From Pararhizobium mangrovi (GTDB lineage: Bacteria; Pseudomonadota; Alphaproteobacteria; Rhizobiales; Rhizobiaceae): DNA of 64,000 bases. The number at the start of each line of letters is the position of its first letter. The stretch's first letter is position 1. Where the stretch lies: assembly GCF_006516965.1 (NCBI RefSeq), contig NZ_VHLH01000001.1, positions 302,855 through 366,854 of the forward strand. The letters run 5' to 3'. This document shows positions 46,663 through 55,144 of the stretch, in pieces. Below the pieces are notes generated by a model. It was not told the origin of the DNA. It did no database searches and was given only the letters and a program-made list of their open reading frames with translations. Made by a program: the position numbers and the translations under genes.

Positions 46663-47017
46663 AGACAACGACGTGGAATCCGTATTAGGTCGCAGGCTCC
46701 ATGCCGGCGCCTACCGCACGAACGAACCGGCGATTACTCGTGGGGGCAATGCTCAAGCTGTTCAGTCCAAGCCTGTCAGAGCTTATTGGTCGATGCCGAT
46801 TTCTGACCTTGCTTTGCTGATTTGTTGGGTGGAGTTCTAAGCTTTGGAGAATAATGGTCGGAGTGGGAGTGATTCGAACACTCAACCCCCTCGTCTGGAA
46901 CGAAAGCCTCGGTTTCCGAGGTTTGCCGTTTGTTCACGGTTGCGCCTGGTGAAACGGTCACATGCTGTCATACAACGCGGATGTACGGGCGAGGGTGGCT
47001 CGGACTATGAGTCGTAT
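46663..47017. other. Gene-free region at the left edge of the low-GC island
   Basis: This 355-bp stretch contains no supported protein gene. It holds the tRNA-like fragment at 46855-46906 and a short CCTCGG-TTT-CCGAGG hairpin just downstream (46907-46921). Composition is lower in GC than the flanking genes. The overlapping short reading frames look like shadows. Confidence 0.5.
46855..46906 (-). pseudogene. tRNA-Pro-like 3' fragment (possible attachment site)
   Basis: Read on the minus strand, the segment has an anticodon-arm-like hairpin (TTTCG with CGAGG around the loop TTCCAGA), a perfect T-arm GAGTGTTCGAATCACTC and an acceptor end CACTCCG-ACCA. The acceptor end and the GGGGGTT linker match alphaproteobacterial tRNA-Pro. 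The T-arm and acceptor are separated by one extra base, the anticodon reads CCA, and no 5' half (CGGAGTG plus D-arm) is present, so it is not a functional tRNA. Fragments of tRNA 3' ends are typical scars of integrase-mediated insertion; this one sits at the edge of a low-GC segment. Confidence 0.5.
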
Positions 47018-47298
47018 ATGAGCGACAAAGACCTCGACGAGCCATTCGGTGACCCCGACATCCACACCACTACCACGTCCTCCAGCTGATCAAGCGGATC
47101 ACCGGCGCTCTCTTCGTCGAGGACACAATGTACATTCTCGGCATCACCAAACAGACGACGGAGCGGTGGCTTGGCGGCAAGCCGATGCCAGACCCCGTCG
47201 AGCGCCTCGAGCACGATGCGGATGCCCTCGACGCGTTCCAGCGAGACCTCGAAAAGCTGATCGCGAAGCATGAGAAAGCTGGTTTGAGCGAACCCTGA
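47018..47298 (+). pseudogene. Broken small ORF (short HTH-like protein), frameshifted
   Basis: MSDKDLDEPFGDPDI begins at 47018 and ends after 23 codons, while protein-like sequence continues in another frame as HHYHVLQLIKRITGALFVE, then MYILGITKQTTERWLGG and a charged helix to a TGA at 47296-47298. The pieces join with one frame change near 47060. The distal part could still be made from ATG 47128 (56 residues, GAGGA upstream). LGITKQTTERWLGG resembles an HTH helix pair, but no family is recognised. It is probably a decayed island gene. Confidence 0.45.
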
Positions 47299-47437
47299 TC
47301 CGCTTTCGCCCGCACCTGTACGCGAAGACATTATCAACTTCCGTAGAAAAGAACGAAAATTCCAATGAACAAAAGGGAACCGACTAGCTGGAGTTCGCCA
47401 ACGTGTGCACGTTTCCGTTGAACCTCATCAAGTTGCC

Positions 47438-47472
47438 TTGACAAAAAAGTGTTGTTTGGTAACGTTCCCAAA
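47438..47472 (+). promoter_or_regulatory. Promoter and operator of the island lacI gene
   Basis: A TTGACA hexamer (47438-47443) is followed after 16 nt by TAACGT (47460-47465). The palindrome TTTGGTAACGTTCCCAAA (47455-47472; two mismatched positions) covers the -10 region and reaches the first base of the ATG. A start site 6-7 nt after the -10 would coincide with the ATG, and there is no Shine-Dalgarno, so the mRNA is probably leaderless. The palindrome matches the perfect repeat at 48595-48608. Confidence 0.6.
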
Positions 47473-48530
47473 TGAGGAGAGCATCCCAATTCGGTCGCAG
47501 ACCCACGATCATTGATGTCGCGATTGCCGCTGGCGTGTCGAAGAGCACGGCTGCGCGCGTGATGTCCGGTCAGGGGAACGTCTCGCCGAAGGTCGTTGCG
47601 GCCGTGAGAACTGCATCTAGGGATCTTGGTTACCAGCGTAACAACATGGCTGTCAGCATGCGCTCGGGACGTAGCGGTCTCATCGGCATTATCGTACCGG
47701 ATATTTCCAACCCATTCTGGGCCGAAGTTGTTCGAGGCGCGCAGGAGCGAGCGGTATTGTCGGGCAGTTCGCTGCTTATTTTTTCTTCCGATTGGAGCGC
47801 CGAAAGAGAGCGTAGTCATCTGCAGGCACTCGTGCAGACGCGCGTCGATGGTTTTGTGCTCAATACGATTGCCGACGAGGGCGATACACAAGACTTTACG
47901 AATCTGGGTTGTCCTTTCGTCTTGATTGGCACCACCTCCGATCTCTATCCCGACCGATCAAGCGTGGGATCCGATATCCCGCAGGGTGTTGCTACCGCTC
48001 TCGACCATCTGTCGAGGTGCGGCCATGACTTGCCTAAGCTGATAACCGGTCCGCCACGTCGTCTCGCCCGGGCAAAATTCGTTTCTGCCATCAATCGCTA
48101 TTTCATTGATCGGGACATCGACCCAACCGGAATAGAGGCCGAAAACGGCGAATACAGCGTTAACGGCGGACGGGCCGCGATGGCTCGCCTCATCCGGCAC
48201 CACAAGGGGTCTCATATGACCGTTTTCGCCGCCAACGACCTTATGGCGCTTGGTGCCATGGCAGAAGCCCGCGACGCCGGGCTCGCATGTCCCGCCGATG
48301 TTTCGGTGATTGGTTTCGACGGAATTCCATCTGGCGAATTCTGCTCACCGCCCCTCACGACCATTGCTAAGCCATCACGCGGTATTGGAGAGGACGCGAT
48401 GCGTCTTCTCGGTCGATTGATCGAGGGTGACAGTGTGGTCATGCGCCCGCGTTTGCCGTGTCGGCTCGTTGAGCGCGGCAGTGTCTTAGACTTCTCGGCT
48501 ACACGCGAACGCACGCTCCATCTAGCCTAA
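47472..48530 (+). CDS. LacI family regulator of the island ABC operon
   Basis: The 352-residue protein has a LacI HTH (TIIDVAIAAGVSKSTAARVM, about 12-31) and the sugar-binding core (LIGIIVPDISNPFWAEVVRG). It is followed 26 nt later by the ABC transporter genes and probably represses them. The start codon lies inside its likely operator and no ribosome site precedes it. Codon use is less GC-biased than that of the other LacI genes in the window. Confidence 0.92.
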   Translation: MRRASQFGRRPTIIDVAIAAGVSKSTAARVMSGQGNVSPKVVAAVRTASRDLGYQRNNMAVSMRSGRSGLIGIIVPDISNPFWAEVVRGAQERAVLSGSSLLIFSSDWSAERERSHLQALVQTRVDGFVLNTIADEGDTQDFTNLGCPFVLIGTTSDLYPDRSSVGSDIPQGVATALDHLSRCGHDLPKLITGPPRRLARAKFVSAINRYFIDRDIDPTGIEAENGEYSVNGGRAAMARLIRHHKGSHMTVFAANDLMALGAMAEARDAGLACPADVSVIGFDGIPSGEFCSPPLTTIAKPSRGIGEDAMRLLGRLIEGDSVVMRPRLPCRLVERGSVLDFSATRERTLHLA

Positions 48531-48556
48531 AGCGCGAAGAGGCGCTGGGAGGACTG

Positions 48557-49525
48557 ATGTCGACGATCTCCGAACACAAAAAAATATCACAGTATGGGAA
48601 CGTTCCCAATTTGGTCCAGGACGGGTTGGTCGAGCGTTGGGTTCGTTCGGCCAAACGCTGGTGGCCTTTTTACCTGATGCTCGCTCCAGGCATCATTTAT
48701 TTCTTCGTCTACCATTATATGCCGATCTGGGAGGCTAGGATCGCCTTCGAGCAACTGCGTATCATTCCGCCGAACGTATGGGTCGGCCTGCAGCATTTCG
48801 CAGCGCTCGCATCTTCGCCCATCTTTTTACAGGTCTTGTTGAACACTGTGATCATCAGCGTGATGAAGCTCGTGTTCGTCTTTCCGGTGCCGATCATCGT
48901 CGCGCTCCTTCTCAACGAGGTGCGAACGCCGGGCTATCGCAAGATCGTGCAATCGGTGATCTATCTGCCGCATTACCTCTCGTGGGTTGTCATCGGTGGC
49001 ATCACCATCGCCGTCCTGTCTCCAACGGACGGAGCGGTCAACGACATCATAAGTTGGATGGGCTTTCAGCCGGTCCCCTTCATGACGGATGCTGGCTCCA
49101 TTCGCTGGGTCGTCGTCTTTTCCGAAATGTGGCGCAGCGCCGGCTGGGACTCGCTGCTTTATTTCGCGGCGATCATCGGCATCAATCCCGAACTCTACGA
49201 GGCCGCCGAAATCGATGGGGCAGGGCGCTGGCAGAAGATTAGGCACGTCACGATCCCATCGATCGCACCGACCATCGCAACGCTCTTCATCCTGAACGTC
49301 GGCCTTTTCTTCTCTACAGGCCTTGATCAGATCCTCAACCTGACAAACCCGGTAATCCGCAGCCAGATCGATATTGTCGATACGTATGTCTACCGCATCG
49401 GCCTCCAAACCGGGCAGTTCGAACTTGCCACAGCGGCCGGGCTCCTCAAAGGGTTTGTCGGAATGGTTCTCATCGTGGCAGCGCATCTCGCATCCAAACG
49501 CCTGACCGGCAAGGGAATCTGGTGA
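48557..49525 (+). CDS. ABC sugar transporter permease (LplB-like, CUT1)
   Basis: A 322-residue inner-membrane protein with six helices. It starts with a hydrophilic tail, then FYLMLAPGIIYFFVYHYMPI, and has the permease EAA-type loop YEAAEIDGAGRWQKIRHVTIP. The family (LplB) imports oligosaccharides or uronides with YtcP-type partners. A strong GGGAGG precedes the ATG. Remarkably, a perfect operator (48595-48608) lies within codons 13-18, so the regulator may bind inside the coding sequence. Confidence 0.92.
   Translation: MSTISEHKKISQYGNVPNLVQDGLVERWVRSAKRWWPFYLMLAPGIIYFFVYHYMPIWEARIAFEQLRIIPPNVWVGLQHFAALASSPIFLQVLLNTVIISVMKLVFVFPVPIIVALLLNEVRTPGYRKIVQSVIYLPHYLSWVVIGGITIAVLSPTDGAVNDIISWMGFQPVPFMTDAGSIRWVVVFSEMWRSAGWDSLLYFAAIIGINPELYEAAEIDGAGRWQKIRHVTIPSIAPTIATLFILNVGLFFSTGLDQILNLTNPVIRSQIDIVDTYVYRIGLQTGQFELATAAGLLKGFVGMVLIVAAHLASKRLTGKGIW
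48595..48608. promoter_or_regulatory. Intragenic LacI-type operator
   Basis: TGGGAACGTTCCCA is a perfect 14-bp palindrome 38 nt into the first permease gene. It shares the core GGGAACGTTCCC with the operator at the lacI start (GGTAACGTTCCC). Two matched sites 1.1 kb apart flank the lacI gene and could allow looping or a transcription roadblock. Binding is inferred. Confidence 0.6.
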
Positions 49526-50424
49526 TGGTGACGAACAGCCGACAGACGCCGTTCGAGCGTATCGAATACGTCATCATCCTTTCCGCCCTACTGCTGATGG
49601 TTGTCGTGACGTTGCAGCCGATCCTGCATCTCGTGGCCGTCTCGTTTTCGGATCCTGCCCGCGTCCCTACGATGAGCGGCCTGCGGATCGTGCCCGAAGG
49701 TTTCTCGCTAAAGGTCTGGAACCTGCTTATACACAATGCCGCGGTTCAACGTGGCTTCGTAAACGCCGTCTTCATCACCTTTGTGGGTACGGCAATCAAC
49801 ATCGTCGCAACGACTCTTATGGCGTGGGCGCTCGCTCAGAAGCGGCTACCAGGTCGTAAGTACATTCTCGTCTTCGTTCTGGTGACGATCGTCTTCGACC
49901 CGGGCATCGTACCGGACTTCTTCGTCATGCGCGACGTCGGCCTACTCAACAGCTACTGGTCGGTGATCCTCTATCGCGGCGTGTTCGCCTGGTACCTCAT
50001 CATTCTGATCCGGTTGTTCGAGGAAGTCCCGTACGAGTTGCTCGAGGCCGCCGAACTCGATGGCGCAAACCCTTTTCAGACGCTCTGGTACGTCATTGTT
50101 CCGGTCGCCAAATCCTCGATCGCCATGATCGGCCTGTTTTACCTCGTTCTACATTGGAACGAGTTTTTTCGGGCCATGATCTATCTGAACGATCCGAATA
50201 AATGGCCGCTCCAGGTGGTGCTTCGCCAGTTCGTGGTGGAAGGCGACAAGCTTTCCATGGTCGGCGTTTCCGACATGTCGACCTACAGCGACGCCGGCCA
50301 GATCAGTATTCGCGCCCTCAAGGCGGGCATGATCACGCTTACGATTGCCCCTCTCGTCCTGATCTACCCGTTAATTCTCAAGTTCTTCACCAAAGGAACA
50401 ATGTCCGGCGCCGTGAAAGGGTGA
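49525..50424 (+). CDS. ABC sugar transporter permease (YtcP/CUT1-like)
   Basis: A 299-residue protein with six helices and the EAA loop YELLEAAELDGANPFQTLWYVIVP. The start ATG shares TGATG with the stop of the first permease, and AAGGGA lies 8 nt upstream. It pairs with the LplB-like permease to form the translocation channel. The C-terminal LIYPLILKFFTKGTMSGAVKG is typical of the YtcP branch. Confidence 0.93.
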   Translation: MVTNSRQTPFERIEYVIILSALLLMVVVTLQPILHLVAVSFSDPARVPTMSGLRIVPEGFSLKVWNLLIHNAAVQRGFVNAVFITFVGTAINIVATTLMAWALAQKRLPGRKYILVFVLVTIVFDPGIVPDFFVMRDVGLLNSYWSVILYRGVFAWYLIILIRLFEEVPYELLEAAELDGANPFQTLWYVIVPVAKSSIAMIGLFYLVLHWNEFFRAMIYLNDPNKWPLQVVLRQFVVEGDKLSMVGVSDMSTYSDAGQISIRALKAGMITLTIAPLVLIYPLILKFFTKGTMSGAVKG

Positions 50425-50462
50425 GTAGGATTGTGCATATCGTCAAGAAGGAGGAACGTACG

Positions 50463-51896
50463 ATGCCATATAACGTAAGCAGAAGGCTGGTGCTCAAGAC
50501 CGGCGCGGCGGCAGCGCTTTTGGCCAGCACAATACTGTCGGGCCCCGCCAGTGCAGCACCGGTAACCATTCGCGTAGCACTGAAAGACTTTCTGAGCACG
50601 GATCCGACCGCAGTAGCCTACGTTGCGCAAGTCGAAAAGGCGATGGCCAAGCGGGGCCACGATATTCACATTGAACTCGTTGATTTGCCATCGTCGGGCT
50701 ACGCCGATGCGCTTGGCATCATGCTTCTTTCGCGTGACATTCCCGACCTTATCTATTTCCAGGGGGGCGACGAAAAATTCGCGAGCCAAGGCGTTCTGGA
50801 GGACTGGCGTCCGTATATCGAGAAGACGAAATATCTTAAAAACGCGCTCTATCCGCATAACAAGGCGCGGCTCGATAACTATCCATACCTGCTTTACGTC
50901 CATCCGTTGCGTGCTTGGCAGCCTGTCGTGCGCGAGGATTGGCTAAAGAAAGCTGGCGCCAAGCCTCCAGAGACGACGAAGGCTTTCGCAGCCCTTCTTC
51001 GTACGCTTCATGAGCACGACTTCGACAACGACGGTACAAAGAATACCTGGGGCATTACGGCCGCCGGCAGTTTGGAGGAACTGGACGGCTTCCTGAACCC
51101 GGCGTTCGGTATCGATGCGACTTGGCTGAAGGACGAAGAGGGGGCCTGGGTCAACTCGCAAATTTCTGATGAGGAACGCGACAAGCTGAAATACTACCAC
51201 CAGCTCTTTAAGGACGGTCTCCTCGATCCCGAGTACATTACGCTCAACTGGCAGACCAAGGAGGACAAGTTCTATACGGGGCGCGCCGGTGTGGTCTCTG
51301 CATCGAACGCGGAGAATGTCGTCACCTACGAAACCAAGATGCGGGCACTTCATCCGGACGTATCGCTGACTGTACTCGATCCGCCGTTAGGGCCGAAGGG
51401 TCAGGGTCTGGCGGCAGTCGACGTGTCCAAGGAAAGTCGTGGTTGGGCCTTGTCGGCGCTATCGGAGCACAAGCAAGAGGTCGTCGCGTTGCTCGATTTC
51501 ATGGCGAGCCCGGAAGGGCAGTTTATGGAGCGGCTCGGTGTTCCCGGTATCCACTATAAGAAGGAAGGCGATCAGATTAAGCCGTTAGCTGCGTTGGGTT
51601 CCTGGGAAAGCCCGTTCCTCGTAGCATCGAATTATGACCCGCCGATCGAACTTCTGCCGGCATCCGCCGAGAAGTATATCGATAATACACAGAGATATTT
51701 TCTGGCCGATAACAAGTTTTCGTATCCGCCCGAATATGCGGCCGCACTTGATGCTGCAACCAACGTCTACAACGCGTTCGCCTACGAACTCGTCTCCGGA
51801 AAGGCGAACTTCGATCAATGGGATGATTACGTCGCTCAGTGGAAATCTTCCGGCGGATCCCAGCTTACTGAATATGCCAAACAGGTCCTGAAATGA
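50463..51896 (+). CDS. ABC sugar transporter substrate-binding protein with Tat-like signal
   Basis: The 477-residue extracellular solute-binding protein begins SRRLVLKTGAAAALLASTI, which fits the twin-arginine consensus (S-R-R-x-x-x-K) and a cleavage near ASAAP. It is longer than most CUT1 binding proteins (about 420), as usual for the LplA/lipoprotein-oligosaccharide branch. AAGGAGGA with 8-nt spacing precedes the ATG. The start of the next gene overlaps its stop (ATGA). Confidence 0.9.
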   Translation: MPYNVSRRLVLKTGAAAALLASTILSGPASAAPVTIRVALKDFLSTDPTAVAYVAQVEKAMAKRGHDIHIELVDLPSSGYADALGIMLLSRDIPDLIYFQGGDEKFASQGVLEDWRPYIEKTKYLKNALYPHNKARLDNYPYLLYVHPLRAWQPVVREDWLKKAGAKPPETTKAFAALLRTLHEHDFDNDGTKNTWGITAAGSLEELDGFLNPAFGIDATWLKDEEGAWVNSQISDEERDKLKYYHQLFKDGLLDPEYITLNWQTKEDKFYTGRAGVVSASNAENVVTYETKMRALHPDVSLTVLDPPLGPKGQGLAAVDVSKESRGWALSALSEHKQEVVALLDFMASPEGQFMERLGVPGIHYKKEGDQIKPLAALGSWESPFLVASNYDPPIELLPASAEKYIDNTQRYFLADNKFSYPPEYAAALDAATNVYNAFAYELVSGKANFDQWDDYVAQWKSSGGSQLTEYAKQVLK

Positions 51897-53110
51897 AAGA
51901 AATGAGCGACGACAGCGGGGCCCTTCGGGGCCGCGTCCGCGCCCTTGTCTATGGCATTGCTTTCGGTGACGCGCTCGGTGGACCGGTCGAGAAGCTTTCC
52001 GCCGCCGAAATCGCCGAACGCTATGGAAGAGTGACATCGGTCCACAATCGATGGCATCGCCTCGATGAACAGGCGGCAATGCGCAACGGACGAACACGGG
52101 GGAACGGTGTCGTTACCGACGATACGTTGATGACGCTTTGCCTGATGGAGGTCTATGAGGAACTCGGTCGGCATATCGACGCCTGGGATATGGCTGGCCC
52201 ATTCGTTCGTAAAATTGCTTGGGAGCCGCGTTGGGTACCCGAACTTCAAAGGGAAACGCTCGTCATCGAACGGCTCTTCTACCCTGAGAAGTGGATCTTC
52301 CACCGACTGCAGCTTGCAGGCTGCGATCCGCGGCAAGGCGGCATCGGCAACATGGTCAACTGCGGTGCGGCGATGTACGCCGCGCCGATCGGTGTCGTGA
52401 ATGCGTGCAATCCAGCAGCGGCCTACCGCGAGGCCATCGAGTTCATGTCTGGACACCAGCAGAGCTACGGCCTTGAGGCGGCCGGCGTCTTTGCCGCATG
52501 CGTTGCTGCTGCGCTCATACCCGACTCCACGATCGAGACCATCGTCACCGCGGCTCTCGATCTCGCAAAGGACGGTACGTGCGATGCGATCGAGGCGGCT
52601 CTTGCCGTTGCAGAACGCCACCGCGGTAGCAACAGCGCTTATGCGACCGTGGTCAATGATCTCCATGCCGCCATGAAACCCTTCTCGCCCATGGGTGACG
52701 ACGTCCGGCACGGCCCCGAGAAGGCCGGTGTTGCGACGGCCGCCTATCAGCCGTCCAGACTGATGTCGATCGAGGAACTTCCGCTTGCGCTCGCATTCGC
52801 AGCCATGAACGAAGGGGACTTCGCGCGGACGATCGAGGATGCGATCAATTCGGGACGTGACACGGATTCCATCGGCGTCATGTCGGGGGCTATCCTGGGC
52901 GCACTTCATGGCGAGACCGTCATTGATGCGGCGACGCTCGATCATCTCGATACCACCAACAAGCTCCGCCTTACAGCGTCCGCAGATCGTTTTGCAGCGA
53001 CGGTGACGAAGATCGTCGAGAACGATCTTGGGCTAGACCGTCAACGACATGGAAGATTGAACACGCTTTTCCAGAACGACAGATCGCATTCCGCAGGAGC
53101 CCAGCGATGA
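51893..53110 (+). CDS. ADP-ribosylglycohydrolase family protein (DraG-like)
   Basis: The 405-residue protein has the family metal-site motifs GIAFGDALGGPVE (about 21-33), VTDDTLM (about 74-80) and SGRDTDSIGVMSGAILGALHG near 318-338 (the D-T-D site). DraG relatives cleave N- or O-linked ADP-ribose; here it sits between a sugar importer and a ribokinase. This context suggests cleavage of an imported riboside or ADP-ribose-like compound rather than protein de-ADP-ribosylation. It is coupled at both ends (ATGA). The start could also be the ATG at 51902. Confidence 0.92.
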   Translation: MKEMSDDSGALRGRVRALVYGIAFGDALGGPVEKLSAAEIAERYGRVTSVHNRWHRLDEQAAMRNGRTRGNGVVTDDTLMTLCLMEVYEELGRHIDAWDMAGPFVRKIAWEPRWVPELQRETLVIERLFYPEKWIFHRLQLAGCDPRQGGIGNMVNCGAAMYAAPIGVVNACNPAAAYREAIEFMSGHQQSYGLEAAGVFAACVAAALIPDSTIETIVTAALDLAKDGTCDAIEAALAVAERHRGSNSAYATVVNDLHAAMKPFSPMGDDVRHGPEKAGVATAAYQPSRLMSIEELPLALAFAAMNEGDFARTIEDAINSGRDTDSIGVMSGAILGALHGETVIDAATLDHLDTTNKLRLTASADRFAATVTKIVENDLGLDRQRHGRLNTLFQNDRSHSAGAQR

Positions 53111-54162
53111 GCCACATCGTTCTCGACCATCTCGGCAAGTCTTTCGGGGCATCTCACGTTTTTGATGATCTGAACCTCGACATCGAGGAAGGCGAATTTA
53201 TCGTTTTGGTCGGCCCTTCTGGGTGTGGCAAGTCGACACTTCTGCGATTGATCGCTGGGCTTGAGGACGTCAGCCGCGGCAACCTGCTGATCGACGGTGC
53301 ATGTGTTAACAGCACCCCCGCCAAGAAACGTGATATTGCCATGGTCTTCCAAAGCTATGCGCTCTATCCGCACATGAACGTTGCCGACAACATGAGCTTC
53401 GCGTTGCGCCTCGCCGGCGTCTCGAAGGCTGACCGATCGCAACGCGTCGACGCGGCCGCCGATATACTTGGCCTCTCGCATCTGCTGAAGCGCTTGCCGC
53501 GCGAGCTTTCCGGTGGTCAGCGTCAGCGCGTGGCGATGGGGCGCGCCATCGTACGGGATCCCAAGGCGTTCCTCTTCGACGAACCCCTGTCGAACCTCGA
53601 CGCGAAGTTGCGCCACAAGATGCGTGGGGAAATCCGGAAGATCCATCAGCGGCTCGAACGCACGACGATATACGTCACCCATGACCAGACCGAGGCCATG
53701 ACCATGGCCGACCGTATCGTCGTCATGAATGCCGGACAGATCGAGCAGGTCGGCGAGCCACGAGAACTTTACCGGGATCCGGATAACCTGTTCGTTGCTA
53801 GCTTTATAGGAACGCCTGAGATCAATCGCTTTTCCGGTACCATCACTGACGGAGAAGTCCTGCTCGATTGCGGCTTCGCATTTTCCTCGTCTCTGTCCGC
53901 GGATCTGCCGAACGGAACGGCGATCGTCTGCGGTGTACGTCCCCAGCATCTCAATCTCGCAAGCGACGGCATGGAAGCCGAGGTTCTGCTCGTGGAACCG
54001 ACGGGGGACGGGGAAGAAATCGAAGTTCAGCTCGGAACGGAGCCCGTCACACTTGTGACCTCCGGGCATCGCGTTCCTTCGGTCGGTGAAAGGGTCTTCG
54101 TGCGCATCGATACGAACGAGGCTCTGCTTTTCGACGCCGAAACGGGTCGGCGGATCCGGTGA
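53107..54162 (+). CDS. ABC sugar transporter ATPase (UgpC/MalK-like)
   Basis: The 351-residue protein has Walker A GPSGCGKST (36-44), signature LSGGQRQRVAMGRAI and Walker B FLFDEPLSNLDAKLR, followed by a C-terminal TOBE/OB-like domain starting near residue 240. It energises the LplB/YtcP importer. The start overlaps the ADP-ribosylglycohydrolase stop (ATGA). Confidence 0.95.
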   Translation: MSHIVLDHLGKSFGASHVFDDLNLDIEEGEFIVLVGPSGCGKSTLLRLIAGLEDVSRGNLLIDGACVNSTPAKKRDIAMVFQSYALYPHMNVADNMSFALRLAGVSKADRSQRVDAAADILGLSHLLKRLPRELSGGQRQRVAMGRAIVRDPKAFLFDEPLSNLDAKLRHKMRGEIRKIHQRLERTTIYVTHDQTEAMTMADRIVVMNAGQIEQVGEPRELYRDPDNLFVASFIGTPEINRFSGTITDGEVLLDCGFAFSSSLSADLPNGTAIVCGVRPQHLNLASDGMEAEVLLVEPTGDGEEIEVQLGTEPVTLVTSGHRVPSVGERVFVRIDTNEALLFDAETGRRIR

Positions 54163-54223
54163 AGTTCACATCTGCTTATCTGCCGCTGGAAACCTGGCTC
54201 GCTCGGTCATGGGGGATCGTATC

Positions 54224-55135
54224 ATGTTGACCGTTTTCGGATCGATCAACATCGACCAGGTCGTTCGGGTCAAGGCCTTCGTGGCGGCCGGCGAGACTGT
54301 AATCGGCGAGCGGGTGGGCGAGTTTCATGGCGGTAAGGGTGCGAATCAGGTGGTAGCCGCCGCCAGGGTTGCCGCTGACCGAACAGAAATTTTGATGGTT
54401 GGCTGCGTCGGAGCCGACGAACTCGGGGCGAATGCGCTAACGAACCTTCGCGAAAACGGCGTCAAAGCCGAATGTGAAGCCCGGGAAGACAGTGCAACGG
54501 GCACTGCCTGGATTACGATTGATGAGACGGGCGAGAATGCAATAACGGTATTGCCGGGCGCCAACGCGAAATTAGCCGCCGAACGCATTCCGTACAGTGT
54601 AATGGCCGCAACAACGGTTCTGCTCTGCCAAGGTGAAGTGCAGTTCAGGGAGACGGCGAGGGCGGTTGCGCGGGTTCGAGAACTGCGGTCCGAAGCCACA
54701 ATCATCGTCAACCTCGCTCCCGTACCTTCAGATATGACGGGGGGAGATCTTGAAAGCGTTCTTATCGCGCTCGACGTTCTCATCGTCAACAGTCGGGAAG
54801 CTGATCAGGTCGAGGCGCTGACTGAAAGACAATTGTCCGAGATAGGCCGCGAATTGAGCTTCAGTACTGTCGTTACGCGAGGCAGCGAAGGCGCGCTGAT
54901 CTATGATCCTCAAGGTGGAGCCCGGACTGTTCCGAGCCTATCGACCCAGCCTGTCGACACAACGGGCGCTGGCGACACGTTCTGCGGCACGCTCGCCGCA
55001 TTGCTTGCTGAGGGAATGAGCCTTCACCGCTCGGTGTACTACGCATGTAGAGCCGGATCGTTGGCGTGCGGCCAGGTCGGGGCGCAGGCAGCGATGCCGT
55101 CACGAGCCGAAGTTCTAGACGAAGCCGACGGCTGA
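54224..55135 (+). CDS. rbsK: Ribokinase
   Basis: The 303-residue PfkB-family protein begins TVFGSINIDQVVRV and shows FHGGKGANQVVAAARV near 38 and the catalytic DTTGAGDTFCGTLAAL near 250, all typical of ribokinase. It makes ribose 5-phosphate. ATG 54224 is preferred over 54209 because GGGGGAT lies 7 nt upstream. Its placement supports release of ribose by the DraG-like enzyme. Confidence 0.9.
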   Translation: MLTVFGSINIDQVVRVKAFVAAGETVIGERVGEFHGGKGANQVVAAARVAADRTEILMVGCVGADELGANALTNLRENGVKAECEAREDSATGTAWITIDETGENAITVLPGANAKLAAERIPYSVMAATTVLLCQGEVQFRETARAVARVRELRSEATIIVNLAPVPSDMTGGDLESVLIALDVLIVNSREADQVEALTERQLSEIGRELSFSTVVTRGSEGALIYDPQGGARTVPSLSTQPVDTTGAGDTFCGTLAALLAEGMSLHRSVYYACRAGSLACGQVGAQAAMPSRAEVLDEADG

Positions 55136-55144
55136 GCGTCGCTT

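Noticed and set aside
46855..46906. Functional tRNA with anticodon CCA (Trp)
   Set aside because: The 5' half and D-arm are missing and an extra base breaks the acceptor/T-arm junction.
54086..54223. Longer ribokinase start
   Set aside because: It would overlap the ATPase gene; ATG 54224 has a better ribosome site and matches the family.
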